In this document: piece by piece, positions 1 to 6,945 of the stretch | How positions within the stretch are numbered: position 1 is the first letter of the stretch | How the letters are laid out: each line of letters opens with the position of its first letter | Assembly: GCA_964472545.1 (NCBI GenBank) | Contig: CAYYNP010000011.1 | Coordinates: forward strand, 1 to 64,000 | DNA length: 64,000 nt | Direction of reading: 5' to 3' | Origin: CAYYNP01 sp964472545 | GTDB taxonomy: Bacteria; Planctomycetota; Planctomycetia; Pirellulales; Thermoguttaceae | Program-made: the position numbers and the translations under genes | The notes under the pieces: model-generated | Told to the model about the DNA's origin: nothing | The model's database searches: none | What the model saw: the letters and a program-made list of their open reading frames with translations, nothing else

Positions 1-150
1 GGAAAGCTGCCTCGTGGTGGAGTTATCGTGCCTCAAGCAGATACTCGTGAACTCGAAACTGACCGCTACGTTACCATCGCCGCAGCCGGTGGTCAACGAA
101 ATTCCGGGAGCGTGGGGCGGATTTCTGAAGAACGGCCCTAGCGGGGGGTG
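1..150. repeat. Left copy of ~150-bp dispersed direct repeat (cut by window edge)
   Basis: The sequence is closely similar, base by base, to 22788-22936 in the same orientation. It opens with an identical run of about 34 bases and closes with the shared GAACGGCCCT block, with one single-base length difference between. By eye identity is roughly 80-85%. The copy probably begins to the left of the window. Its right end overlaps the last codons of the minus-strand radical-SAM gene. It carries no convincing gene. Confidence 0.8.
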
Positions 151-725
151 CGCCGTGAATCCCCGTTTCCCGTGTGTCGCCACGGGTGCAAGCCTGTGAC
201 CGTCATGCTGCCGTCGCGGTGGAGGATGATCTCGCGGGTGGGGGCGGCGGCGAGGTCGTCGGCCGAGTGACGCGGCGTCAGGAGGTGGATCTGCTGGTTT
301 GTGGAACTCGCCAGACCGGCGTCCGCCTGCCGCGAGGCAACGTACCGGCCGGCGATCAGCACGTCGACCAGCGGGAGGATGCGCGGGCCCAGCGGGAGCT
401 CCTGGACTTCGTCGAGCGTGTAGCCGGTGAAGACCAAGCGGCCCAACGGTGCAGAATCGAGCCTCTCGAGCAGATCGAGCAGGGCGTCCGGTTGTTGGAA
501 GGGCTCGCCGCCGGAGACGCTGACGCCATCGATCTTGGGCCCGAGCGAGATGATCTCGCCGGCAAGCTGCTCGGTGTCGAACTCGACGCCGCCGCGCGGG
601 TCGTGCGTGGCCGGATTGAAACAGCCGGGGCAGCCGAGCGCGCAGCCTTGAAACCAGACGACCGCGCGGAGGCCCGGGCCGTTGGAACGGCTAGCCGGTT
701 CGAAGGCGTGCAGGCGGAACTTCAT
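138..725 (-). CDS. Small radical SAM protein, activating-enzyme (NrdG/PflA) type
   Basis: This 195-aa protein is a compact radical-SAM enzyme. The cluster motif reads CALGCPGC near residue 33-40, a CxxxCxxC arrangement that binds a 4Fe-4S cluster and S-adenosylmethionine, and it is followed by the SAM-contact motif SVSGGEPFQQ. The length and lack of extra domains match activating enzymes such as NrdG, which place a glycyl radical on a partner enzyme; no glycyl-radical partner is encoded in the window. The ATG at 725 overlaps the stop of the upstream FGE-fold gene as ATGA, so translation is probably coupled. It is the last gene of the ten-gene operon. Its substrate here is unknown. Confidence 0.85.
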   Translation of the reverse strand: MKFRLHAFEPASRSNGPGLRAVVWFQGCALGCPGCFNPATHDPRGGVEFDTEQLAGEIISLGPKIDGVSVSGGEPFQQPDALLDLLERLDSAPLGRLVFTGYTLDEVQELPLGPRILPLVDVLIAGRYVASRQADAGLASSTNQQIHLLTPRHSADDLAAAPTREIILHRDGSMTVTGLHPWRHTGNGDSRRTPR

Positions 726-1507
726 GATTCGCGACGCCCTGGCGATTCGCCCGGCGATATCGCCACGCGAAACCCGGCCCCGTAGGCGTGGTACGTTGGC
801 CTGATCCGGTAGCGGCTCGTGCAGCGGAACGAGGGCGGGTGTCGGTTGTCGAACGAGCCGCCGCGTACGACACGGGCCTTCCCGCGTTCCGGAGAATCGA
901 AATCGCCGCCCCCGTATCGGGCCGAGACGTCGGGATGGTACCAGTCGGCACACCATTCCCACACATTGCCGCTCATCTGGTAATGCCCCCACCGGCTGCA
1001 GCCCTTGGCGAAGCTCCATACGCCGCACGTCGTCGCGCGGCGTTTGTTCTTGGCGTTGCGGCATCGGCTCCAGCGCCAGGTGTTGCCCCAAGGGTACTTG
1101 CGGCCGTCGAGGCCTCTGGCCGCTTTCTCCCACTCCAATTCGCTGGGCAATCGCAACCCGGCCCATTGGCAATAGGCCGCCGCGCCGTGCCAACTCACCT
1201 GCACCACGGGATGGTCGGCCTTGTCGCCGTCGGCCCGGTAGACGCCGTCCCTCTCATACACGAAGCAGTGTTGGTCCAAGAGGACCCACTGCTGAAGGGC
1301 ATCGTCGTTCGGGGCGGACTGTGTGAGAAACCGGGCATACTGTTCGTTCGTCACCGGGTGGATCGCCATGTAGAACGCCGCCGACTCCATCTCAAACCTC
1401 TCGTCGCCGGCCAGGAATCGCCCGCCGGGGACCAACAGCAAGAGGCTCCCGTCGGGGGCGTTCTCGATCAGCCAAGGCAGTGACGTCGTTGTCTGCGTGT
1501 TGGCCAT
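722..1507 (-). CDS. FGE/SUMF1-fold protein 3 of the operon, probably non-catalytic
   Basis: This 261-aa protein has the formylglycine-generating-enzyme (SUMF1, C-type-lectin-like) fold. It shows the hallmarks HPVTNEQYARF, RLPSELEWEKAARG, YPWGNTW, SGNVWEWCADWY, RVVRGGSF and a terminal GFRVA. Real FGE enzymes need two cysteines just after the RGGS block (GGSYxC and a second Cys five residues on). Here RGGSF is followed by DNRHPPSF, so that pair is absent and a binding or recognition role is more likely than sulfatase activation. There is no signal peptide, so it should be cytosolic. It starts 12 nt after the AAA gene and overlaps the radical-SAM gene by 4 nt. It is paralogous to the products at 3764-4540 and 6084-6914. 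Confidence 0.88.
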   Translation of the reverse strand: MANTQTTTSLPWLIENAPDGSLLLLVPGGRFLAGDERFEMESAAFYMAIHPVTNEQYARFLTQSAPNDDALQQWVLLDQHCFVYERDGVYRADGDKADHPVVQVSWHGAAAYCQWAGLRLPSELEWEKAARGLDGRKYPWGNTWRWSRCRNAKNKRRATTCGVWSFAKGCSRWGHYQMSGNVWEWCADWYHPDVSARYGGGDFDSPERGKARVVRGGSFDNRHPPSFRCTSRYRIRPTYHAYGAGFRVAISPGESPGRRES

Positions 1508-1519
1508 GCGTGATCTGTC

Positions 1520-3091
1520 CTACGCATCGTCGGACTCGGCTGAGGCGAACCGCCATCTACCGCGGGCGTGACGTCGCAAGGCGGTGATCTTGTGCTCCAT
1601 CGACTCCGCCAACGGTACGGTCGTGGTAATAGATTGCTCGAGATGGCGGTCTTCCAGGGTGGTTGTTTCCCCTTCCGCGAAAGCTCCGTAGAGCGCCGAG
1701 ATCACGGCCTGCTCGAGCTCGGCCCCGGAGAAGCCGTCGCTCGCCCGCGCGTGCCGAGTGAGGTCGAAGGCGCGATGATCGCGCTGGTGTTTCTCTAGGT
1801 GGATGGCCAGGATATCGGTCCGCTCTTGAGGGCCCGGCAAATCGATGAAGAAGATCTCGTCGAAGCGGCCCTTGCGCAGCAACTCCGGCGGCAGGCCCTC
1901 GACGTCGTTGGCCGTGGCGATGGTGAAGACCTGCCTGGTGCTCTCCTCCATCCAGGTCAACAGCGTGCCGAACACGCGGGTCGACGTGCCCGAGTCGCCG
2001 CCGGGGCCGCGGCTTCCGGCCAGGCCCTTTTCGATCTCGTCGATCCACAGCACGCACGGGGCAACGGCTTCGGCCATCTTCAGCGCCCGACGGATGTTCT
2101 CTTCCGATTGACCCACCAAGGAACCGAAGACTCGGCCCAGGTCGAACCGCAGCAGCGGCATCTTCCACTCGGCCGATACGGCCTTGGCCGAGAGGCTCTT
2201 GCCGCAGCCGGGCACGCCGACCAGCAGGAGTCCTTTGGGGCTGGGCAGGCCGAACTGACGGGCAGCCTTGCTGAACGCTTTGCCCCGTTGGTGCAGCCAG
2301 GTCTTCAGATGCCCCAGCCCGCCGATGCTGCCGAACCGCTCCGGCGTCGAGTAGAACTCCAGGATGCCCGACTTGCGGATGATCTGCTCCTTCTCGGCCA
2401 ACAGCAGGTCGACGTCGGCGGCCGCCAGGCGGTGCCGGGTGACGACCACCTTGGCCAAGGCGTTTTCCGCTTCGGCCCGGGTCAACCCCAGCAGCGACTT
2501 GACGAGCTTCTCCCTCCCGTCGTCGGTCAGATCGATTTCGATCCGGCGATTGTCGCCGAGCTGTTCCACGGTGGCGTCGAGCACGCCGGCCAAGTCCCGT
2601 TCGTCGGGCATCGGCAAGTCGAGGACCGTGACGTCCTTCTCCAATTCCGTGGGCAGTTTCAACACGGGCGAGAGCAAGACGACCGTCTTTCGGCTGGCCT
2701 TGAACGGCGCGACCAGATCGCGAAGCTGGCGGACGGTCAACGCCGCGTTGCAGGCGCGCTCGTCGAGGAAGAAGTGAAAGTCCTCCAGCAGGAACACCCC
2801 CGGCTCCGCAAAGTCGAGCAGGTACGGCAAGATCCGTTGCGGGTCGGCCGTCTGGCGGTCGATCGCCTTGCCGTCGGCCGTGCAGAGCCCACGGGAGATC
2901 GACCAGACGTACGGCTGCCGCCCGCCGATCTCGCCGTCGGCCAGTGCTTCGGCCACCAGTTCGACCGCACGGTCTTCCTCGGGGGTGATCAGATAGAGCA
3001 GCGGGTAGCCGGCGCGAAGGTAGGTTCGCAGTTGCTCCTTGAACGGGCAGGGCGCCCGGGCGTCGTCCGATTGGCGGGGCTGACTCATCAT
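1520..3091 (-). CDS. Ycf46-like AAA ATPase 2
   Basis: This 523-aa protein has an N-terminal ~250-residue domain opening with a YPLLYLITPEEDRAVE segment, followed by an AAA module. Walker A is GVPGCGKS at about 292-299, Walker B is VLWIDEIEKG at about 347-356, and an arginine-finger region RKGRFDE lies near 406. This layout matches the Ycf46 family of plastids and cyanobacteria. The expected role is ATP-driven remodelling of a protein partner as an oligomeric ring. The start ATG overlaps the DUF2997 stop (ATGA). A second, clearly related AAA protein is encoded at 4537-6087, so the operon has two motors. The partner protein is not identifiable from sequence. Confidence 0.9.
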   Translation of the reverse strand: MMSQPRQSDDARAPCPFKEQLRTYLRAGYPLLYLITPEEDRAVELVAEALADGEIGGRQPYVWSISRGLCTADGKAIDRQTADPQRILPYLLDFAEPGVFLLEDFHFFLDERACNAALTVRQLRDLVAPFKASRKTVVLLSPVLKLPTELEKDVTVLDLPMPDERDLAGVLDATVEQLGDNRRIEIDLTDDGREKLVKSLLGLTRAEAENALAKVVVTRHRLAAADVDLLLAEKEQIIRKSGILEFYSTPERFGSIGGLGHLKTWLHQRGKAFSKAARQFGLPSPKGLLLVGVPGCGKSLSAKAVSAEWKMPLLRFDLGRVFGSLVGQSEENIRRALKMAEAVAPCVLWIDEIEKGLAGSRGPGGDSGTSTRVFGTLLTWMEESTRQVFTIATANDVEGLPPELLRKGRFDEIFFIDLPGPQERTDILAIHLEKHQRDHRAFDLTRHARASDGFSGAELEQAVISALYGAFAEGETTTLEDRHLEQSITTTVPLAESMEHKITALRRHARGRWRFASAESDDA

Positions 3092-3282
3092 TCGTACTCG
3101 CGATCGTACTCGGATTCCGATTCGGTCTGGTGGTACTCGGGCTTGAGTTCGCGCTCGTCGAGCGGGGTGCCCAGACGCTGTTCCAACTCGCGCGTGAACT
3201 CGACACAGTCTGGCCCGACGGCCCCCAGGACCTCGACCTTCTGGGTGCCGTTCTTGCGGAGGGTGATCTTGATCTTTCTCAT
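3088..3282 (-). CDS. DUF2997 family small protein
   Basis: This 64-aa protein begins MRKIKITLRKNGTQKVEVLG and continues with the CVEFTRELEQRLG block, the pattern of DUF2997: a short beta-rich start, then a helix with a conserved Cys. The tail is very acidic (repeated Glu, Asp and Tyr). No enzymatic function is known for the family. DUF2997, DUF1257 and Ycf46-type genes are known neighbours in other bacteria, so the three-gene block here probably forms one functional unit. The stop codon overlaps the AAA start by 4 nt, and the gene lies 30 nt after the DUF1257 gene. Confidence 0.8.
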   Translation of the reverse strand: MRKIKITLRKNGTQKVEVLGAVGPDCVEFTRELEQRLGTPLDERELKPEYHQTESESEYDREYE

Positions 3283-3312
3283 CGCTGATGGTCCTTCTCG
3301 GGTTTCGCGTCG

Positions 3313-3723
3313 TCAGCCGCGTTCGGATAAGACGATCACCGTGTCGCCGTTTTCGAGCGTCTCTTCCGATTCGACGACCAGATCCTGCTCGCGAATCTGA
3401 TCCTGGATCACTTGGTAAGCGTAGCAGCGTTTCAACTCCGCAAGCAGCGCGCGGACTCGTTGACTTTGGCGATCGTACTCCGAAACGACCGCCTCGTATT
3501 CACCGGACGGCAGCCGCCGGAATCCCAGGTCGTTGCTCGCGTTGCCGACGAACTCCCTGCGGACGATCACCTCGGCGGTCTCCGGCCGGACGTCTCCCTC
3601 GAAGCCGTAGAGGTGCTGCGGCTTGTCGTACTGCTCCACGTGCGTGAAGCCCATCTCGTCAAGCGCCTGCAAGAGGAGCGGCAATTCACGGATCTGTGTG
3701 CGGACGAGCGTGTAATGGGACAT
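3313..3723 (-). CDS. DUF1257 (Ycf35-like) protein
   Basis: This 136-aa protein starts MSHYTLVRTQIRELPLLLQA, the signature opening of DUF1257, the family that includes plastid/cyanobacterial Ycf35. It continues with GFTHVEQYDKPQHLYGFEGD and a conserved C-terminal segment around RCYAYQVIQDQIREQ. The ATG at 3723 was chosen because it gives the family N terminus and has an AAGGAGA ribosome site 7-8 nt upstream; longer readings have no family match. The molecular function of the family is not established. Its place beside DUF2997 and a Ycf46-like ATPase repeats a combination seen in cyanobacteria. Confidence 0.85.
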   Translation of the reverse strand: MSHYTLVRTQIRELPLLLQALDEMGFTHVEQYDKPQHLYGFEGDVRPETAEVIVRREFVGNASNDLGFRRLPSGEYEAVVSEYDRQSQRVRALLAELKRCYAYQVIQDQIREQDLVVESEETLENGDTVIVLSERG

Positions 3724-3763
3724 GGCAAAGTCTCCTTGGCCCGCTGGGGCAGGTTGGTTGGAT

Positions 3764-4540
3764 TCACTCGTCGAGGCTTCTGGCCACCCGAAACCCGAAG
3801 CATCCGCGGTAGCCCGGCAGGATGCCGTGACGGCAAAGCGCGCAGCGGAAGAAGCCGGGAAAGTCGAGATAGAACGACCCGCCGCGCAACACGCGTCGTG
3901 TCGCCGCGTCACCGGAGCGTGCCGTTGCACGCTTCTCGTACAAGTCGGCGCACCACTCCCACACGTTGCCGCTCATCTGATAGTGCCCCCAAGGGCCACA
4001 CCCGTCGGGATACTCCCACACGCTGCACGTGGTCTGCTCACCCTTGTTTTTGTCGTTGCGGCATTTGCTCGGGTCCCACTCGTAGCCCCAGGGATACTCT
4101 CGGCCGTCGACGCCCCGGGCCGCCTTTTCCCACTCGAGCTCCGTCGGCAGCCGCAGCCCGGCCCAACGGCAATAGGCGTTGGCGTCGTCCCAGTCGACGC
4201 AGACGACCGGATGGTCCCGTCGGTCGGCCGGAAACCGCCTACCCCGCCAGACAGGGTCGCCATAATCGCTCCTGTCCGGCGGGCGGTGCCGGGTGGCGTC
4301 GACGAATCGCTTGTACTGCGCGTTGGTGACCGGCGTGATCCCCAGGTAGTACGGCGGCAACACGACCTCGGCCTTCTGCTGGCCGGCCAGGAACTTCCCG
4401 GCCGGAACCAACAGCAAGATACTCCCGTCGGCGTCGTTCGTCAGGAGCATCTGCCCGAACTGTTCGACGGACCGCTGGGGCATCAAATCCCACGGGCTAA
4501 GCGTGGGCCACCCGGCATAGGTTTGCAGCGACTGCTTCAC
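3764..4540 (-). CDS. FGE/SUMF1-fold protein 2 of the operon, probably non-catalytic
   Basis: This 258-aa FGE-fold protein starts at a GTG (4540) that overlaps the preceding AAA stop as GTGA. It opens MKQSLQTYAGWPTLSPWDL, similar to the start of the FGE-fold protein at 6084. Conserved blocks are ITPVTNAQYKRF, RLPTELEWEKAARGVDGREY, YPWGYEW, SGNVWEWCADLY, RVLRGGSF and GFRVAR. The residues after RGGSF (YLDFPGFF) lack the FGE catalytic Cys pair. There is no export signal. Pairing with an AAA gene by overlap suggests the two proteins act together. The fold is certain; the role as a ligand- or target-binding module is inferred. Confidence 0.88.
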   Translation of the reverse strand: MKQSLQTYAGWPTLSPWDLMPQRSVEQFGQMLLTNDADGSILLLVPAGKFLAGQQKAEVVLPPYYLGITPVTNAQYKRFVDATRHRPPDRSDYGDPVWRGRRFPADRRDHPVVCVDWDDANAYCRWAGLRLPTELEWEKAARGVDGREYPWGYEWDPSKCRNDKNKGEQTTCSVWEYPDGCGPWGHYQMSGNVWEWCADLYEKRATARSGDAATRRVLRGGSFYLDFPGFFRCALCRHGILPGYRGCFGFRVARSLDE

Positions 4541-6087
4541 GTTTCGATGATCCTCCCGGTCGGGCTGCGGCGGTCTTGTTCCTCTCTCGACGCCGGAGCC
4601 GCGCGGCCTTCGGTCTTCCAACGGCGCAGGCTTTCGATCTCCTCGGTGTGCGATTCGCTGATCGGCACGGTCTCCTGCAAGGCGGCCAGCAGGTCGCGTT
4701 GCTCGATCTCGCGATTTTCGTCGGCGAAGGCGGTGAATTGGGCCTCGCGCACCGCCCGCTCGATCTCGCGGCCCACCATGCCGCGGCTCTTGGCGACCAA
4801 TTCGTCGAGGTCGAACTCCCGTTCCGGGAATGCGGTGCCGGCGCCGCGCAGATGGATCAGGAAGATCGCCCGGCGTTCGTCGGCGTGGGGCAGGTCGAGA
4901 AAGAACGTGCGATCGAAACGGCCCATCAACTCCGGCGGCAGGGCGGTCACGTCGTTGGCCGTGGCCACCACGAAAACCGGCGTGCGGTGCTCCTGCATCC
5001 AGGTCAGAAACGTGCCGAAGACCCGCGTGGCGGCCCCGCTGTTGAGCGTGTTGGCCCCGGTGCCGGCGAAGGCCTTCTCGATCTCGTCGATCCAGAGGAT
5101 GCACGGGCTGACCGTTTCGGCGAGCATGATCGCCTTGCGCATGTTCTGTTCGCTTTCGCCCAACAGCGAGCCGAAGAGCGTGCCCACGTCCAATCGCAGA
5201 AGCGGCAACTTCCACAACCCGGAGAGCATCTTGGCCGAGAGGCTCTTGCCGGTGCCGGGGATGCCGATCAGGGCCACGCCGCGCGGGAAGGGCAACCCGG
5301 CCTCGCGGGCCTCGCCGCCGAATCCGGCCTCGCGCTTCTTCAGCCAGACCTTCATCAGGTCCAATCCGCCCACGTCCGCCTCGCCCGCGTCGGCCGGCCA
5401 GAACTCCAACGCCCCGCTCTGCCGGATCACTTCCCGCTTGGCCCAAGTGACCAACTCGATACCCCGCTCATCGAAGACGTGATGATGGGCCCAAACCCGC
5501 GAGAAGGCAAGCCGGGCCTGGTTGGTCGTCAGCCCCAGGGCCGATTGGACGAGCTTGTCTTGTACTTGGGGTTCGGGCAGCTTCGAACGGTCGAGCTTGG
5601 CGGTCACCTCCTCGAACAACCGCCGCAGCTCCTTCCGCCCGGGCAAGGGCACGTGCAACACGACCACGTCGTCGCGCAACTCCAGCGGCAGGTCGTGCTC
5701 CGGCGGCAGCGGCGGCGTGGTGAAGATCAGGTACTGACTCTGCGCACGCAGCCGCCGGGCCATGTTGCGCAGCTTACGGGTGATGATCGAACGCCGCTGA
5801 TTCCACGAGTGATGGAAGTCCTTCAGCACCAGCACGCAGCCGGGGGGCATCTTCTCGGCCACGTGCCGCAACACCGTCTCGGTGGTGCAGTCCTTCGGCG
5901 GAAACGGCTCCCGCCCGGCACGATGGTCGCGGAAGCCGTCGGCGACGTCCCAACTGGTGATCCCCAGTTCGCGGGCCGATTCGATCTCCCCCAACGTCCG
6001 CAGCACCCGGTCTTCCTCGTAAGTGACCAGATGGAGCATCGGCACGTGGGCCGCAAGCAGGGCGTTAAGTTCTTCTTTGAGGTTCAT
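4537..6087 (-). CDS. Ycf46-like AAA ATPase 1
   Basis: This 516-aa protein is a paralogue of the ATPase at 1520-3091. The N-terminal domain starts with LNALLAAHVPMLHLVTYEED, then an AAA module with Walker A GIPGTGKS, Walker B ILWIDEIEKA, a sensor-1 VVATAND and a GRFDRTF arginine-finger region. Spacing of all motifs matches the other copy, so the two arose by duplication and may form a mixed ring or serve two different targets. Both ends overlap neighbouring FGE-fold genes by 4 nt (ATGA upstream, GTGA downstream), which points to tightly balanced production. The C-terminal ~25 residues are charged and unlike the paralogue. Confidence 0.9.
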   Translation of the reverse strand: MNLKEELNALLAAHVPMLHLVTYEEDRVLRTLGEIESARELGITSWDVADGFRDHRAGREPFPPKDCTTETVLRHVAEKMPPGCVLVLKDFHHSWNQRRSIITRKLRNMARRLRAQSQYLIFTTPPLPPEHDLPLELRDDVVVLHVPLPGRKELRRLFEEVTAKLDRSKLPEPQVQDKLVQSALGLTTNQARLAFSRVWAHHHVFDERGIELVTWAKREVIRQSGALEFWPADAGEADVGGLDLMKVWLKKREAGFGGEAREAGLPFPRGVALIGIPGTGKSLSAKMLSGLWKLPLLRLDVGTLFGSLLGESEQNMRKAIMLAETVSPCILWIDEIEKAFAGTGANTLNSGAATRVFGTFLTWMQEHRTPVFVVATANDVTALPPELMGRFDRTFFLDLPHADERRAIFLIHLRGAGTAFPEREFDLDELVAKSRGMVGREIERAVREAQFTAFADENREIEQRDLLAALQETVPISESHTEEIESLRRWKTEGRAAPASREEQDRRSPTGRIIET

Positions 6088-6914
6088 ATCAGGTCCTGCT
6101 TAGTGGAGCGTCGTCCGCCGTCGACGTGAACCGCCCTGGCTACGCGAAAACCGATCAGCGAGCGGCGATGCGGTGGAGCGTGGTCGCGATGGTCGCCGCG
6201 GAAGAGAGTCGGATTGCCGCGGGCGAACGACCCGCCGCGGACCACGCGAGACGTTCCCTCGTCCGGCGAGGCAAGGTCTCCTCGACGATAACGGTGGTAC
6301 GCCGCAGGGTCGTACCTGTCGGCACACCACTCCCACGCGTTGCCGCTGAGGCCGTAATGTCCCCACGTGCTGCAACCGGCCGGATAATCCCAGACGTCGC
6401 ACACCGCCTCGCCGTCGCGGTTCTGTTGGTTGCGGCATCGGGCGGCGTCCCATTGGTTTCCCCAAGGGTACTCTCGACCGTCGACGCCGCGGGCGGCCTT
6501 CTCCCACTCGAGTTCCGTCGGCAGCCGCAACTTGGCCCAACGGCAATACGCGACCGCGTCGGTCCAACCGACTTGCATCACCGGATGCCGGGCCTGCTGC
6601 TGCGGCAGATGCGTCCCCCGCCACGCCGCGTCGCCGACGTCGGCCCGGTTCGGACGGCGATGTCCGGTGGCCACGACGAATCGCTGGTACTGCAAGTTCG
6701 TCACCGGCGTGATCCCGAGATAATACGGCGGAAGTTCGACCTCAAACCTCTCCTTGCCCGCCAGAAACTTCCCGCCGGGCACCAGCACCAGCGTACTGCG
6801 GTCGATCGGGTTGACATAGAGCATCTGCTGATATCGCCGCGCAAAGTCGCCCGAAAGCACGTCCCAGGTCGTCAGCGTGGGCCAGTCGGTGTTCGTGGTT
6901 GGCAGTGTGCTCAT
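6084..6914 (-). CDS. FGE/SUMF1-fold protein 1 of the operon, probably non-catalytic
   Basis: This 276-aa protein is the first of three FGE-fold paralogues in the operon. Blocks seen are ITPVTNLQYQRF, RLPTELEWEKAARGVDGREY, YPWGNQWD, LSGNAWEWCADRY, RVVRGGSFARG and IGFRVARAVH. The FGE catalytic cysteines are missing after RGGSF. The ATG at 6914 is used here; a TTG at 6932 with an AAAGG site is an alternative and would add six residues. The stop overlaps the AAA start by 4 nt. Compared with paralogue 2 it has a ~15-residue basic C-terminal tail (GGRRSTKQDLI). Confidence 0.87.
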   Translation of the reverse strand: MSTLPTTNTDWPTLTTWDVLSGDFARRYQQMLYVNPIDRSTLVLVPGGKFLAGKERFEVELPPYYLGITPVTNLQYQRFVVATGHRRPNRADVGDAAWRGTHLPQQQARHPVMQVGWTDAVAYCRWAKLRLPTELEWEKAARGVDGREYPWGNQWDAARCRNQQNRDGEAVCDVWDYPAGCSTWGHYGLSGNAWEWCADRYDPAAYHRYRRGDLASPDEGTSRVVRGGSFARGNPTLFRGDHRDHAPPHRRSLIGFRVARAVHVDGGRRSTKQDLI

Positions 6915-6945
6915 CGGTTCGAGTTCGTTCAAGTGCGGCCTTTCG

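Noticed and set aside
14..199. Short plus-strand reading frame in the left repeat
   Set aside because: It lies in the repeat and over the 3' end of the radical-SAM gene, and the homologous frame in the second repeat copy diverges after about 15 residues.
1557..3206. Long minus-strand reading frame overlapping the AAA gene
   Set aside because: It is an arginine/alanine/proline-rich shadow of the AAA coding frame in GC-rich DNA; the AAA frame has clear Walker motifs.
722..6914. Diversity-generating retroelement acting on the FGE-fold proteins
   Set aside because: FGE-like folds ending in GFRVAR are known DGR targets, but there is no reverse transcriptase or template repeat in the window.
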